Source of the DNA: Crossaster papposus
Taxonomy: Eukaryota > Echinodermata > Asteroidea > Velatida > Solasteridae
Direction: 5' to 3'
Length of the DNA: 64,000 nt
Assembly (NCBI GenBank): GCA_037893245.1
Contig: JBAIAA010000412.1
Coordinates: forward strand, 868,001 to 932,000
The notes under the pieces are model-generated. The model saw only the letters and a list, made by a program, of their open reading frames with translations. It did not search any database and had not been told where the DNA came from. The position numbers and the translations under genes are program-made. Every line of letters begins with the position of its first letter. Position 1 is the first letter of the stretch. This document shows positions 13,043-24,100 of the stretch, piece after piece.

Positions 13043-15370
13043 ACTAACAACCATGATCATACCATCAGTGTTCAATGAAGTAATTTTGTACTGTTTTAAG
13101 ACCATCAGAAATGATATGCGCATAGGGAAAGAATGTACATGTAGTATCCTAAAGCTACTTTGGTAGTTGTGTACAAAGTCTATGGAGAGTAAAGAAGAAT
13201 TACTTAGTATTTCCTAACAAAATTGGAAATGTTTCTCGGTCCAAGATTCGTGTCTTTTAAACTTTTTTGCACTGATTTAGCTTTATTAAGATGATGTATG
13301 AAGAAATGATTGAAGCAACGTAAGGTTGCAACATTATTTACACGCATAGTTTTTGTGGCACAAATTCACCGAGCTATGTATAGCCTATGTAATAATAATA
13401 ATAACAATAACAGGCATTTATACTGCGCTTTTCCAAAACATGATCAAAGCGCATAACAAAAGAAAGGATGAATTAAAACAAACTAGAACAAAACTTAAAT
13501 CTACTATTTAGGAAAAAGATAAGTTTTAAGTTTACTCTTAAATGTAACAACACAAGTAGAATCACAGACACTAATTGGGAGACTGTTCCAAAGTTCAGCA
13601 GCAGAGTGTGAGAAGGCGTGTTTGCCATATGATAAACTTGAGAATTAGTTTATGTAGGATTAGTACTACACGTATTGAGCAGTATTTCTGACAACATGGA
13701 GTATTCAAAATAATAGATGTATTTCTTTGTTGTTGTAGGAATCACCGACAGATCAGAGGATAGACATGGAGAAGCTGAAAGTGCGCGAAAAGATCCACTT
13801 CTATGAGGACATGACGCTGTTTGAAGATGAGCTCGCGGACAACGGGAGTGCATCACTCACGGTGAAAATGGTAAGATGGTCTCGGTGATTCATGCTAAGC
13901 ACAGAAATTTGCTTAGCGCAGAACTTATTTGCTTAGCGAAAATAGGTCACCACTCAAAACACTATGCAGTTTTCATAATGCTTGTGACTAGTACTCATCT
14001 GATTTATGCTTAGCACATGAGCTGGCGGACAACGGGAGTGCATCACTCACGGTGAAAATGGTAAGATGGTCTCGGTGATTCATGCTAAGCACAGAAATTT
14101 GCTTAGCGCAGAATTTATTTGCTTAGCGAAAATAGGTTACCACTCAAAACACTATGCAGTTTATATAATGCTTGTGACTGGTACTCATCTGATTCATGCC
14201 TAGCACATAAACTTTGCTAAGCAGTATTTTCCGCCAAGCAATTCTGTGAAATAAGCCAGTTATCTTGATAAAGTAGTCCAGGTCAGAGATCATTCCAGAT
14301 AAGATCACTGACGTAATGTTGTGCGATGTTGCACAGATGTCCATTCTGCTTGTTAATAAAAATGAGCATTCTATTACCCTGAATGACCTCATTTTATATT
14401 TCACAAAAACCATTTTTTACCTGTGCTTCTTTTTTTTGACACGCAGAGAGTTATGCAGTCGTGTTTCTTCATTTTGCTGAGGTTTTTCCTCCGTGTGGAC
14501 GATGTGCTTATCAGGATCAATGACACAAGAATCTATCACGAGGTCAGTTTGAGATGCCTTTTATAATGAACAGTGCCTTCAGGCAAAAGCAAAGCAAAGT
14601 CTGTCCCAAGTCTGTTCCAATGGCCCACCCCTGTTCAAAAAGTGGGCCTTCTGACCGCCCCGTGACTGCCCCGTGACCGCCCCGTGACCGCCCCGTGACC
14701 GCCCCGTGACCGCCCCGTGACCGCCCCGTGACCGCCCCGTGACCGCCCCGTGACCGCCCCGTGACCGCCCCTTGACCGCCCCTTGACCGCCTCGTGACTG
14801 ACTCGTGTCTTGTGATGACTCGTATCTTGTGATGACTTGCAATGACCAACTCAATTACAATACTGTCATTGGGACCAGTTTTGAAATATATTTTTAATGA
14901 CAGTTCTGCCCCTTGCAGTTTGCGCCGTGATTATTTTGACATTGATCAGACCCAGGCACAAGATTGTTTTTTTCACGAACCTCGATCCGTTCAGGCAGGC
15001 ATCCTTAGGTAGCACACCCTGATATTTCCGGCCTCGCTCACTGCGGGCCGGTCGCTAACTAATGTTTCCTGCCTTGCCCGTGACGTGTTTATCCGCCATC
15101 CGTTTTGAATTCCGGACAAACTTTTCCGTGTATACACGTCCTCCGACGCAAACTTGGTAAATGATGAACGTCCTTCCATTGTCTTGTCGATCACAGGCAG
15201 GGCAGAGTTACATTCTTCAAGAGTTCACCTCGCGAGAGAAGGGCATATCCGACCTAAAAGTGGATCCCTCACTCTACACGAATCCTACAGAGATTGCCGA
15301 GCACTTGGACATCACTACTGAACAATATGTTAGAATAGACTTTTCTCAAGCCAACAGCGAGATGACGTGA
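10678..15370 (+). CDS. TIPRL: TIP41-like protein (TIPRL), PP2A-family phosphatase regulator
   Basis: TIPRL binds the catalytic subunits of PP2A, PP4 and PP6 and modulates TOR and DNA-damage signalling. Exons are 10678-10799, 11455-11634, 12829-12919, 13739-13870, 14447-14542 and 15197-15370, all GT-AG and in frame, giving 264 aa (human 272). Landmarks are [60 protein letters not shown] (exon 3), [20 protein letters not shown] (exon 4), [20 protein letters not shown] (exon 5) and [17 protein letters not shown] (exon 6). The ATG at 10678 gives a 16-residue lead before the family core. The 3' end of exon 4 with its donor is tandemly duplicated in the following intron. A retroelement stump lies in intron 3. 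Confidence 0.95.
11284..11420. repeat. Short AAGTCC-family element (TIPRL intron 1)
   Basis: Four to five AAGTCC(ATCAC/CTGC) units are followed by GACAAAAGCATTCCTTTGTC and then GGACTCGAATACAACTC (11403-11419). The same two trailing blocks follow the large 10-bp array at 25645-26110, so this is a short-array relative. Confidence 0.7.
12548..12760. repeat. Tandem duplication of about 118 bp (TIPRL intron 2)
   Basis: Two copies beginning CTATTAGTCTACACAGCTTT and containing GTGTGCGTAAAATCATCTTG, about 118 bp apart, with scattered substitutions. It lies upstream of exon 3 (12829). Confidence 0.85.
13005..13042. repeat. Poly-C tract, 38 bp
   Basis: An uninterrupted C homopolymer in TIPRL intron 3, about 85 bp past the exon 3 donor. 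The length may be an assembly estimate. Confidence 0.95.
13386..13650 (-). mobile_element. 3' end of a CR1/L2-like non-LTR retrotransposon
   Basis: On the minus strand a coding remnant reads [12 protein letters not shown] and [12 protein letters not shown], the usual end of the reverse-transcriptase ORF. It is followed by a 3' UTR with an AAGCGCAGTATAAATGCC-type end and a (TTA)n tail at about 13390-13411. The 5' side is truncated. It sits in TIPRL intron 3 in antisense orientation. Confidence 0.75.
13829..14208. repeat. 190-bp tandem duplication covering the end of TIPRL exon 4 and its donor
   Basis: Copy 1 (13829-14018) includes the last 42 bp of exon 4, the gtaagatgg donor and a GCTTAGCG-rich intronic segment. 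Copy 2 (14019-14208) repeats it with only a few substitutions (e.g. GCTCGCGG to GCTGGCGG). Copy 2 has a donor but no acceptor. The exon reading frame meets TGA 18 nt after the first donor, so skipping that donor would truncate the protein. Confidence 0.93.
14656..14790. repeat. Minisatellite, period 11 (GACCGCCCCGT), about 12 copies
   Basis: GC-rich array in TIPRL intron 5, mostly perfect, degrading at the right into CTTGACCGCC and CTCGTGACTG units and then GTCTTGTGATGACT. Open frames through it are repeat artefacts. Confidence 0.93.
14916..15120. repeat. Diverged copy of the TTAA-CCAGTTCGCG family (TIPRL intron 5)
   Basis: Begins CAGTTTGCGCCGTGATTATT, then TTTTGACATTGATCAGACCC and a segment with GGCCTCGCTCACTGCGGGCC, in the opposite orientation to the copy at 45915-46136. 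Ends are eroded. Confidence 0.55.
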
Positions 15371-15659
15371 CAAACGTAAACCGGTTGCTCATGTTTTTTT
15401 TGTAAATTGTAGAGACTATTGTTTTGTTGATTTTGACTGGCAAAAAAGGATGAAGCCTAGAAATTTAGATCAGAGGAACAACAATTTGAATAGGGGAGGC
15501 TTCCACACTGAGTATTTGCAATGTAGATAGGGATGCTTGACTCTGCATAATTTCATTAGCCATGTCTAAATCACACGGCTACGGCTAAAACAAAAACCAC
15601 ACAAGTGTATAAGAAGCGGCTGCAGCCAGTGGCTTCCAATACACACGTTTGTTGAGCAA

Positions 15660-16076
15660 TATGTGACCTGTCATCACAAAATGAGCGTATAGTCGCACGG
15701 AGTGATTTCCCAGTACGGCCAGTCAAAGTCAAAATTTGAAGGGGTGGTCGATTTTGAGATTATATGGTTTTTTTAAAGACTAAATCCCCAACAATCAATT
15801 CCCTATTTTTCAGGACGATCAGATAAACAAAATTAGTTTTTGAGACAATTTTGACTATACCTTTCTTTGCGCGTTCACACAATTTCTCGCAAGAAATGCC
15901 CGTTTTCTCATAATCTCTGTATTAAGACTCGACTAAAAAATAAAAAAATATTGAGTATCAAACCTCCAAGTGTTATATACCATTGGAAAGCTCTGTTTCC
16001 ACAGAATTTAGAAATACCCATATCTCAATTTTTAATTTTGCCGACTTTACGCTCATTTTGTGATGACAGGTTACAT
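15660..16076. repeat. GTGACCTG-family MITE, 417 bp
   Basis: Left terminus TATGTGACCTGTCATCACAA followed by AATGAGCGTATAGTCG; right terminus CGACTTTACGCTCATTTTGT followed by GATGACAGGTTACATA. No coding capacity. The best full-length relatives in the window are 26590-26956, 53301-53931 and 61997-62410. It probably lies in the TIPRL 3' UTR. Confidence 0.85.
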
Positions 16077-16357
16077 ATAAGCTGTTAGGAAGTGAATACT
16101 TGGCTATGTCGGGCGTATTCCAGTGTACAACATCTTGACCTAAGGCAAGGCTAGTAACCACAGACAAGGGTTGGCGTTATTCTATTTGTTTGGTCCATGT
16201 ATATAATTCCAATGTAGTCAGATTGTACATTGCATCCTTTTTTTTGTCAGTCTAATATTTGAAAATGTATTTAATTTGTAGCTCTTCATATAAATTATGC
16301 ATGGATTAATTTGATTGATTTGACTTCAGCATAGTGCAGTATGTCACAAATATAAAT

Positions 16358-16363
16358 AATAAA
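16358..16363 (+). terminator. Candidate polyadenylation signal AATAAA for TIPRL
   Basis: Canonical hexamer about 1 kb after the TIPRL stop. No closer AATAAA was noticed between. Positional inference. Confidence 0.3.
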
Positions 16364-17938
16364 ATACCATCATTGACAGAATGCGTAACGACTATTTCAA
16401 ATTGTTTTTTATTTATTATTCAGTATTTACAGTTGAGCCGTTTCTGAAAAGTGGTAGCCTATTACAATGAAATACGTTGTAAATTGTCTAGGAATCATCC
16501 TGAATATATCCCTATACTGTTTATTATACAAATATGTCCCAATAATCTAAATCGGGATTTAGTATGGTTTCGAGGGTTGCGATTTTGTTAAACATATACA
16601 TGAAGATATCGATTTGGAAAATTATTTTGTACATTTTCACAATCATTTTTTCCAGTCATGCAAATTATAATTTCCACTTGCTATTAATATACTTTTCAAA
16701 TCAAGGTTTCATCAATCATATTAAAATCAAGAAATGAGAATTTATTTTTTTAATTAAAAATGCCTGCGTTATGCTCGGTACATTTAAACAGGGTGGGTTT
16801 TCAAGGAATCTGCATAATCAAGATTTACGCTTTAATAATATCGCTATTTACAAGAATAAAAACTGCACAAAGTACATGTTAAGCTGTTAAAATTTTCATT
16901 TCAAAACTTGCCAACAAGCTCCTCAACAAATTCTACATTAGTTTGGTCTTATTTGCAATATTACATTTGGAATTGAAGCTATATGTCGAGTTGGCTAATG
17001 TTTCATTTTATTATCCAAGTACAAAATTTGGGAAACATAAAAAAAAATTCAAACAGATACCACCCGCTCTCTAAAAAGTTGGTCCCAGTTTGTTATTTAT
17101 CAATCTACAAATTAAAAAGCCTGCCTTTTTTTCTTCTTAGACCAAGCCCTAATCACCATTTAGTCCTGACCCATACCCCATCAAAATAGAGGAAAACTTG
17201 TGTTAAGAGCTGGTGTCAAATTGTGCCTCTTTCATTGCACTTGCGTTTGATGTCTAATATTCTTGAGCAACTTGGATTCACGAGATTCTAATATTACAAT
17301 CTCAACTTTATCAGTCATTTTGTTGGTGCCAAAAGTTATGGCAGTGTATCAAAACGTGCAAGAATTGACATATTTGGCTGAAGAATATTTACAAACCAAA
17401 TAAATTGGGGGAATCAAGCAAATTTATTTAATTTTGTGGCACCTAAGTACAAGTTGTTGTGTTTAACCCCCCCCCCCCCCCCCTTAAAAAACAATTCTTA
17501 AATTCTGTTTGGTTTAAAATAACCACCTTTCTGAAATTAAAAAGTAATAGCATAATCTATTTACCATGTAGCTCTGCTTGTAATTGCCTGTCATTGAGCA
17601 GATGTGTTTTTAAAGGTCGACCGTTTGTAAAAGCTCTTGGACTCGACGAACTTCATGCAAAAGGGCCCCCCCCCTTCTCAACAGTTGCAAAGGGAGAGTC
17701 ACTGAGAGAGACATTTGAATACGTTGCCGATAATTGCCCGTCATGCAAAAACGCCAAAGGTTTGTTCGTATTCGGGATAACATAAGCCAGGCATACTTTG
17801 CGTCATGCCCTCGACTGTTTGTACGCAGAGTTCATAACCATATGCATAAATAACAGCGAAGCGAGCTTCATTTTCTGTTTGTCACTAAAAAAAAAAAAAG
17901 CAAAAGCAGAACTGAAAACAGACATTCAGGGAAACTTC

Positions 17939-20228
17939 TCAAGTATTTCCCGGTAAGTTGGGGTACGAGTGTAGATGCGGCGCTGGTAAGTTAGGAGGCG
18001 CTGGTAAGTTAGGAGGCGCTGGTAAGTTGGTCGGTATGCTAGTGGTTGGGCGACTGCAGTTGTGCTTGACCATCATCTCAGTCTTGGTCCGGTAGTACTC
18101 TGCCTGCGCTTTCATCAGCTCCACCCTGGCAATGTGCTCCTTGACCATGATGGCCAGCTTGCGCTTGCGGTAGTCGTCCAGGGTGTCTACCGAGGAGGTG
18201 GAAGGTCGCTTCATTGGGCGTTTCTCCCTGGGCAGATGGGCTGGCGAGGAAGTTGAAGGGATACCTGGAATCAAAAGGCAAAATTTGTTTTTCTTTGTTG
18301 ATTTTGTTTTGGTTTGTTTTGGAATGTGAACCATTAAATGACAATACTTTTAATTTCGAATGCAATTTGCAGTTTTTATTTTCCACTTGATCTGTGATTT
18401 TTTTTCCACATTTTCCACAGCATTTTTATTCTATCCTTACATTTGTCTACAAGTCAGGAATTACATATCTTACAAATTGTCAAAATGACTCAGAAAATGT
18501 TTCGTTGGATGGAGATTTGGGTGGCAGTGTCTGCTACATAAGACAATAGTGATTTCAGAGTTAGGCCTAGTACAAATTACTTTGGCTAAAGCCTTTAGTA
18601 CCAAATCTTATTAACCCTTACCACTTAGGCTCTCGCACTAGAAAGCATACCAAATTTCAACAACTGTACTCAGTAATTATTGGTACTAAATTAAGCTAAA
18701 CCTGCCAAACTCCAACTTGTTGAAGTTTGCTGACGTAGTACAGATGGGTCTATGCATTGTTCAGTGTTCAGGATCAGGGCTGTGATGACTGGCCATTGGT
18801 TCTGTGTGTTGGGCTATGTTTGAGTAGGGACACACAGGGTGTACACATTACAGTTGACCAGCAACTATGCTGTGGCCAGCCTAAGCTCACCCACGAATAA
18901 ATGCCTGTGCATTCCCACAAACACTTTTATAAGTCTCATGCCTTTCTGCCCTGACCCTCACATAATTCAACATAGTCTCCCTGGACATTTGGTACCGTAC
19001 TGAGTTTAACAAAGTCCCACAACAAGCTGCTAATAGTTGGTACTAAACTTTCCAAAATCTAGCAAAACCTGCAGTTTGAGTTTGATGGGCTTGGGGTAGA
19101 CTTGGGGTTAAAAAAAAAGTTAAAGCTGCATCCATTATGTGTTATTTTGCCGGTTTATTTCCTTTTTCTTTTTACCATTTGCAGGTTCAGGATGACGCAC
19201 TTGTTGCTGATTGGTGTTACGTTCCACAGTTTTGTCCGGGTTCTGTTGCTGCTGTTGCTGCCCTGATTCACTCCGTTGATCACCCTTCTCCTGAGATTGG
19301 ACGTCGTTAGGATGTGGCAGCGGTCCTTCTGGGAAACCTGAAGATCTCTTGAAGCGAACTGAAAGTCAAAATAACAAGACCCATTGATACATTCGTCATG
19401 ACATTAAATTTCCTTAATTAACCCTAACTCCCTCACCATTGTTATTGAACAATACAATTCCTTCAAAATCCTCCAACTTCCTTTGTTGTGTAAGGGGTTA
19501 GGGTTAATAGAGAAATTGACTAAACGTTTACCTGCTTGAATCAAGTTCCGATGTCTATCTTTGCATTGCTGCACAGTCTTCTGATTAGAATCTCCAGAAA
19601 ATCTACAATTCAAGAAGTGAAATTTGTGTTATTTTGTTAAAAAAGTAAAGTTTACCTTGCCGTTTAATTTAATTCTTGACAAGCCAAACCTAGAGAGTTC
19701 AAATACATTTGCAAACTAGATATGGATGGGTGCCCAACAATTTATTACAATTGTTTTAGCACCTATCATGCTATGCCATTCCAGGGTAAAATTAAATGTA
19801 TTTGATACTTCAGTCTTCAATTTGAATGTTTATTTATTTGTAATTTCATTTAAAAGTAAATGATCAGAAGGAAAACTATAAATTCGCATATTTAGATTTA
19901 TAAAAATAACTTAGGTCTGACATAATTATCTTGTCTAAACTCACGCATTAACACAGTCCCGTATTCTCTGCCAAGCGCCCAATTTCTGTTGCCTGCTAGG
20001 CACCCCGTGTTCACGGATCGTTCCGTCCAAAATGTTTTTCTCCGTTGTGTACGCCGTAGCCAGTGCCACATCCATTGTGGAGGAAAACGGTGTAGCTTTC
20101 CTTTTTGTCAGGCTGTCGATGGCCGCGTTATAATCGTCCGTTTCTCGAATCTCACTTGAATCGTCGTTTTCTGGGTCTTCGGCTGCAGGCTCTGGTTGTT
20201 TTGGATCAAACTCCTGAGCAGACGACAT
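17939..20228 (-). CDS. Myb/SANT-like DNA-binding protein (NAIF1/zeste-type domain)
   Basis: Minus strand, exons 20228-19945, 19602-19532, 19358-19176 and 18264-17939, all in frame, 287 aa. Residues about 40-105 (KRKATPFSSTMDVALATAYT, then QQKLGAWQRIRDCVNAFSGD and VQQCKDRHRNLIQA) fit the Myb/SANT-like domain shared by NAIF1, MSANTD-type proteins and zeste: a trihelix with a central GAWxxIxxxVN and a K/R-rich third helix. It is followed by a Gln-rich linker (QQQQQQ), a basic/helical segment (REKRPMKRPSTSS to RVELMKAQAEYYRTK, possible dimerisation coil) and a proline-rich tail with three NLPAPP repeats. It is likely nuclear. The domain is often co-opted from Harbinger-type transposons, but this gene has normal introns and no transposase. 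The domain is confident; the precise orthologue is not assigned. Confidence 0.85.
18611..19111. repeat. TTAA-CCCTTAC element, 501 bp (copy 2 of the 3775-4261 subfamily)
   Basis: TTAA at both ends; left TTAACCCTTACCACTTAGGC, right GGGGTAGACTTGGGGTTAA. Shares the CTAG/TTAGGCTCTCGCAC, CAGTTGACC and CTTTCTGCCCTGA-type blocks with the first copy. It lies in the Myb/SANT gene's third intron. Confidence 0.75.
19418..19507. repeat. 90-bp minimal TTAA-CCCTAAC element
   Basis: TTAACCCTAACTCCCT ... GGGGTTAGGGTTAA including the flanking TTAA copies. Nearly identical in length and sequence to 32453-32542. It lies in intron 2 of the Myb/SANT gene. Confidence 0.9.
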
Positions 20229-21104
20229 CGTGAAAACCCGGTAAACACTGCTTATTTTTTGTTCGTGCTAAGTGCTTACGAAAATAGTTAATTGTTTAGC
20301 GAAAAATTAGGCTACCCATGAAATTGGTGAGGCGCCCTCTTTTGACACGTAAGTATCAAATTTCAAGATGGCTGCGCACATGACATAGACAAGAAAACAG
20401 ACAGCTCTCACAAGCAGAAATGTAGTCTCTGTATAATAATCGAATATTATGCCGATTATTCGATTAACATCAAGATGAAATCCAGGAAAAAAATACACAG
20501 ACCAGTTACGGAATATAAAATGTGAGAACCTTGCAAAATGTAGTACTTTCTATCCCCTGCCCTGCCCCTGGTCATGACTTGACTGCACAGGCCACAGCAC
20601 TCCGATCGGCAGCCTTGTCCAGCAGCTGCACTGCACAATGGACTTGAGCGTGCACCTGTGACACAGGCCGTGCGCTATGGCATAGCACAGTTGACAACAG
20701 ATGGATTAGCAGGCGGCAGCCATAGCAGTGTCAAGGCGTTAAATTCCTTAGTTTAATTTTAGTTACAATTTATAGTACAATCATACGTAGTATTTAATAT
20801 TAATACTTCGTATTATGAGTGTGATCGGTCGATCTTGATAGATATCTCAGACTTTATTTAGGCCTTCTTTTAAAAAAAAATCTGAAGTACCGTGAGTTAC
20901 AATACAAAGAAAAGGTGTTTGGTTGCAGCGCAATCAACCGATCGATAGTGTCATGATCGACCGGTAGCGCATCGAAATCGACCAATGGCGCACATTGACT
21001 GATCACGCCCAACATGAGTAAAGTGCATAACTAAATAACAGTATGTCTGAATGCAGTGTTTTATTGTATTTATATTAAACAGAACGAATATTCGTAGAGA
21101 TAAC
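20229..21104. promoter_or_regulatory. Divergent promoter interval, Myb/SANT gene and Bmt2-like gene
   Basis: 876 bp between opposed start codons. Includes a GC-rich block at about 20560-20720 and, at 20820-20990, repeated GATCGGTCGAT / ATCGACC motifs like those upstream of TIPRL. An additional 5' exon for the Bmt2-like gene may lie here: TTAAACAG just before 21083 could be an acceptor. Confidence 0.35.
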
Positions 21105-24100
21105 ATGGTGATCTCAAAGCTGCACACCCTGAATAAGGAAATTGAAAAGATCAATGGAAAGAAACACCAAGAACCAAGAGAGAATCTCAGGATTGTTTCA
21201 TTAAAGAAGTGTGTGCAGGAGGTATGGTCAACCTAAAACAACTTTTATTTTAATAGGCCTCATTAAAAATCACCTTAATATATAATGGCTACAGTCAGCT
21301 GAGTAAAATGTCCAAGTCCAAATTAGGTTCCCCAGAGTGGCTTTAGAGATGCGTGGCTAAAAGAGGGCACTATTTTTCCTTTCAAAAAATTATCCAAGAG
21401 AAACGAGTCAGTACTATGTGCGTAAATTGAATGGGTAAGAACAAAACAAAAGTAATAGCAAATTTATGAATAAAATAATACCACGGTCGTCTGTAAAAAT
21501 GTATTTTTAATTTTTTTTTCTCAATTATTTAAACTTGCAAACAGCTATTCAAAAATTTGGTTCCTGATTGAACATTTCAAATATTTGGTATCAGGACAGC
21601 CACTACTAAAGCTGTACTCTGATTCTGGTGGTATGCATAACCCAATGTAATTTGTATCTATAGGACAATCGGTTAAATTGTACACAGTACCAATCCTAAG
21701 AGATTCTAACAAAACATGCAGTTGAATTTTGATGGGTTGAATTCAGTTAGGATTAATTTGTCACAAAAGTTTCTGCCACATTTCTGGTCACATACATTTG
21801 TATTGCACATGTCTCTACTTTGGCCATCCAAATAAAGCGCATAAAATAAAATAATGTAAATACAGACGAAATCTGTGGTGAAGTAGTTTTTGTTTTGTGT
21901 TTTTTTCTATTTGTTTTCTCTCACACATTCCTGAAAATAAATGTGGTTTCTCTTTGGCAGCTTGGAGGTCTTGAGGCTTATCAATCGGCATCCAAACTTG
22001 GAGAGGCTCGCCATGGCAACCTCAACTCTGCAAAATGGGTTCTTCAGAAACTGAAAGAACATAACATCAGGACTGACAAAGTAAGCTGCTCACTGATCAT
22101 GAGCTGATTGTAACGGAAGTCACTAAAAACTAACCAGTGTAGCGGTTCTTGTTGTATTTTTCAAGAAACTTATGTACCTAACCCGGTTTTCCCTTCAGCC
22201 TTGTTCTATGATTAAAATAATCCATAAGAACATTTGTAGAAGAAAAAGACAAACGTTAACGACAGTCGGATTCGAACCACAGACCTTTCGATCTATAGCT
22301 CTCCTCTTTACCAACTATATGCTATTGGCGAGTTGGTTGAGGAAGCCGTTCTTTATAGTTCTTTAACGTATATGAGTTGCCATTGCTCTTTCTCATGAAT
22401 ATACATTCACGCACCACCTAGCTCCTGAAAAAAAATAACCCGAACCGCTACACCGGTTAGTATTAAGTGTCTTCCGATTGTAACATACGCTGTTTGTGGC
22501 GACACTTTGTGTAAATTTGTTTCTTATATATTTTGTTAAAATATATTTTGATCTATTTTTTGGTTATAGATGGATATTTTGTTGTCAGTTTTAGGTTTTT
22601 CTTTACCAGTTCGCGCCGGATGACGTATATAAACGCAAAATGTTCCCCAAATTCAAAACAGATGATGCATAAACACGCCACGAGCAAGGTCGGAAATGTC
22701 TGTCGGCAGCGAGTAAGGCCGGAAATGTCTGTCGGCAGCGAGTAAGGCCGGAAATGCGTGGGTGTGCTTCCCGGGACTATCGGCCTGAACCCGCCTCGGG
22801 TCGAGTTTCGTTAAAAATAATCCCGGGGCGAACTAGTTAATTATTTTTCTTTGGTCAGTTGCAAATGGTAAACAAGAGTAGAGGTCAGATCTGGGTCACA
22901 TGATTACTGCCTAAAGGCGCCTTTATATGTCTTTGGATCGATCACGTTGTAGCTGTGTCCTTTGCAGTTCAGCTTCTCAGATTATTATTATCTTCTTCTA
23001 GGGTTTTCCTCCTTTATCCAAAACTGTAATTTCTCCACATTGTCTTCTCAGTCCATGATATTCCACTGAACGGCCTACTCAGTTAACCAGTTCACATTGG
23101 ATGCGTTGTATACATGCAAAATACATGCAAAGTCTCAAGCAAGCCCGGAAAATATCTGTCAGTGACCGGTTCGCAGCGAGCGAGGCCGGAAATATCAGGG
23201 TGTACTACCCACAGATGCTAGCCTGAACACGTCTCGGATCGAGGTTTGTGAAAAACAATTGCACACCTTGGCCCGGTCAATGTCAAAATAATCCCGGTGT
23301 GGACTGGTTAAAATAAGAATATAAATTTTTAAAATCTGCCAATTTGCCTTAGTCAGTTGGACACTCAATCATTCTGAGGAGTAGGGTTGTGCCTCGGTTT
23401 CCTCTAAACTAACCTGTATAATTGTTTGTCATTGAGGGAACCAAGTTTAAACTTCTGGATGTGGGTGCTTTGGACTACAACTACAGCAAGCAGCAGAAAT
23501 GGATCGACTGCACCCCCATCGATCTTAACCCACAGAACCGTCATGTTGTCAAAGCTGACTTCTTTACTTTCCAGGTAAATTTTTGTTTCGAATAAATATT
23601 TTGTCCTCTATTCACTCGAGTTGCTTTGATACTAAAATCCACAAGCAGGATGTGGTTTGAGACAGCTCACGCAGTCAAAGCTAAACCGTGCAGATTTGGA
23701 GTTGGGCTCTATCGCAAGACCACCACCAGACCATCACAAGTCCTCTAATCCTAAATCAAGTCGCAAACAATGAATGGAGTTGTGATTTGTGTTTAGAAAG
23801 TTGTGTGGGGCAGGGAGGAATCTTTTTCAAGTAGATTCTTCTGTAACAGAACGTACTCGATTATGCTATGCTTTACTTCATATTTTCTGTTCTTGTGCTC
23901 TACCAACTGAGCTACCCAGCCCTGTGTATTTTTTTATTGAAATTTTGTTTGAATTTTGCAGAATGATGAGCCAGTGCTGTACGACATTGTCGTGCTAAGC
24001 TTAGTACTCAACTTTGTTGGCTCGCCGACAAAGCGTGGAGACATGCTAAAGAAATGCACAGCTATATGCAAGCCCAAAGGATACTTATTTGTAAGTTTAA

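Larger units (their letters stand above)
15371..17938. other. Convergent intergenic region between TIPRL and the Myb/SANT gene
   Basis: Contains the TIPRL 3' UTR, a GTGACCTG-family element (15660-16076), a candidate AATAAA at 16358-16363 and then AT-rich DNA. A 63-codon stretch near 17590-17785 (with SLRETFEYVADNCPSCKNAKG) is open, but I could not link it to a gene or splice sites. A poly-C run is at about 17467-17482. Confidence 0.5.

Noticed and set aside
17459-17785. Possible exon with ETFEYVADNCPSCKNAKG
   Set aside because: Begins in a poly-C tract, with no recognisable family, no convincing splice sites and no neighbouring exon.
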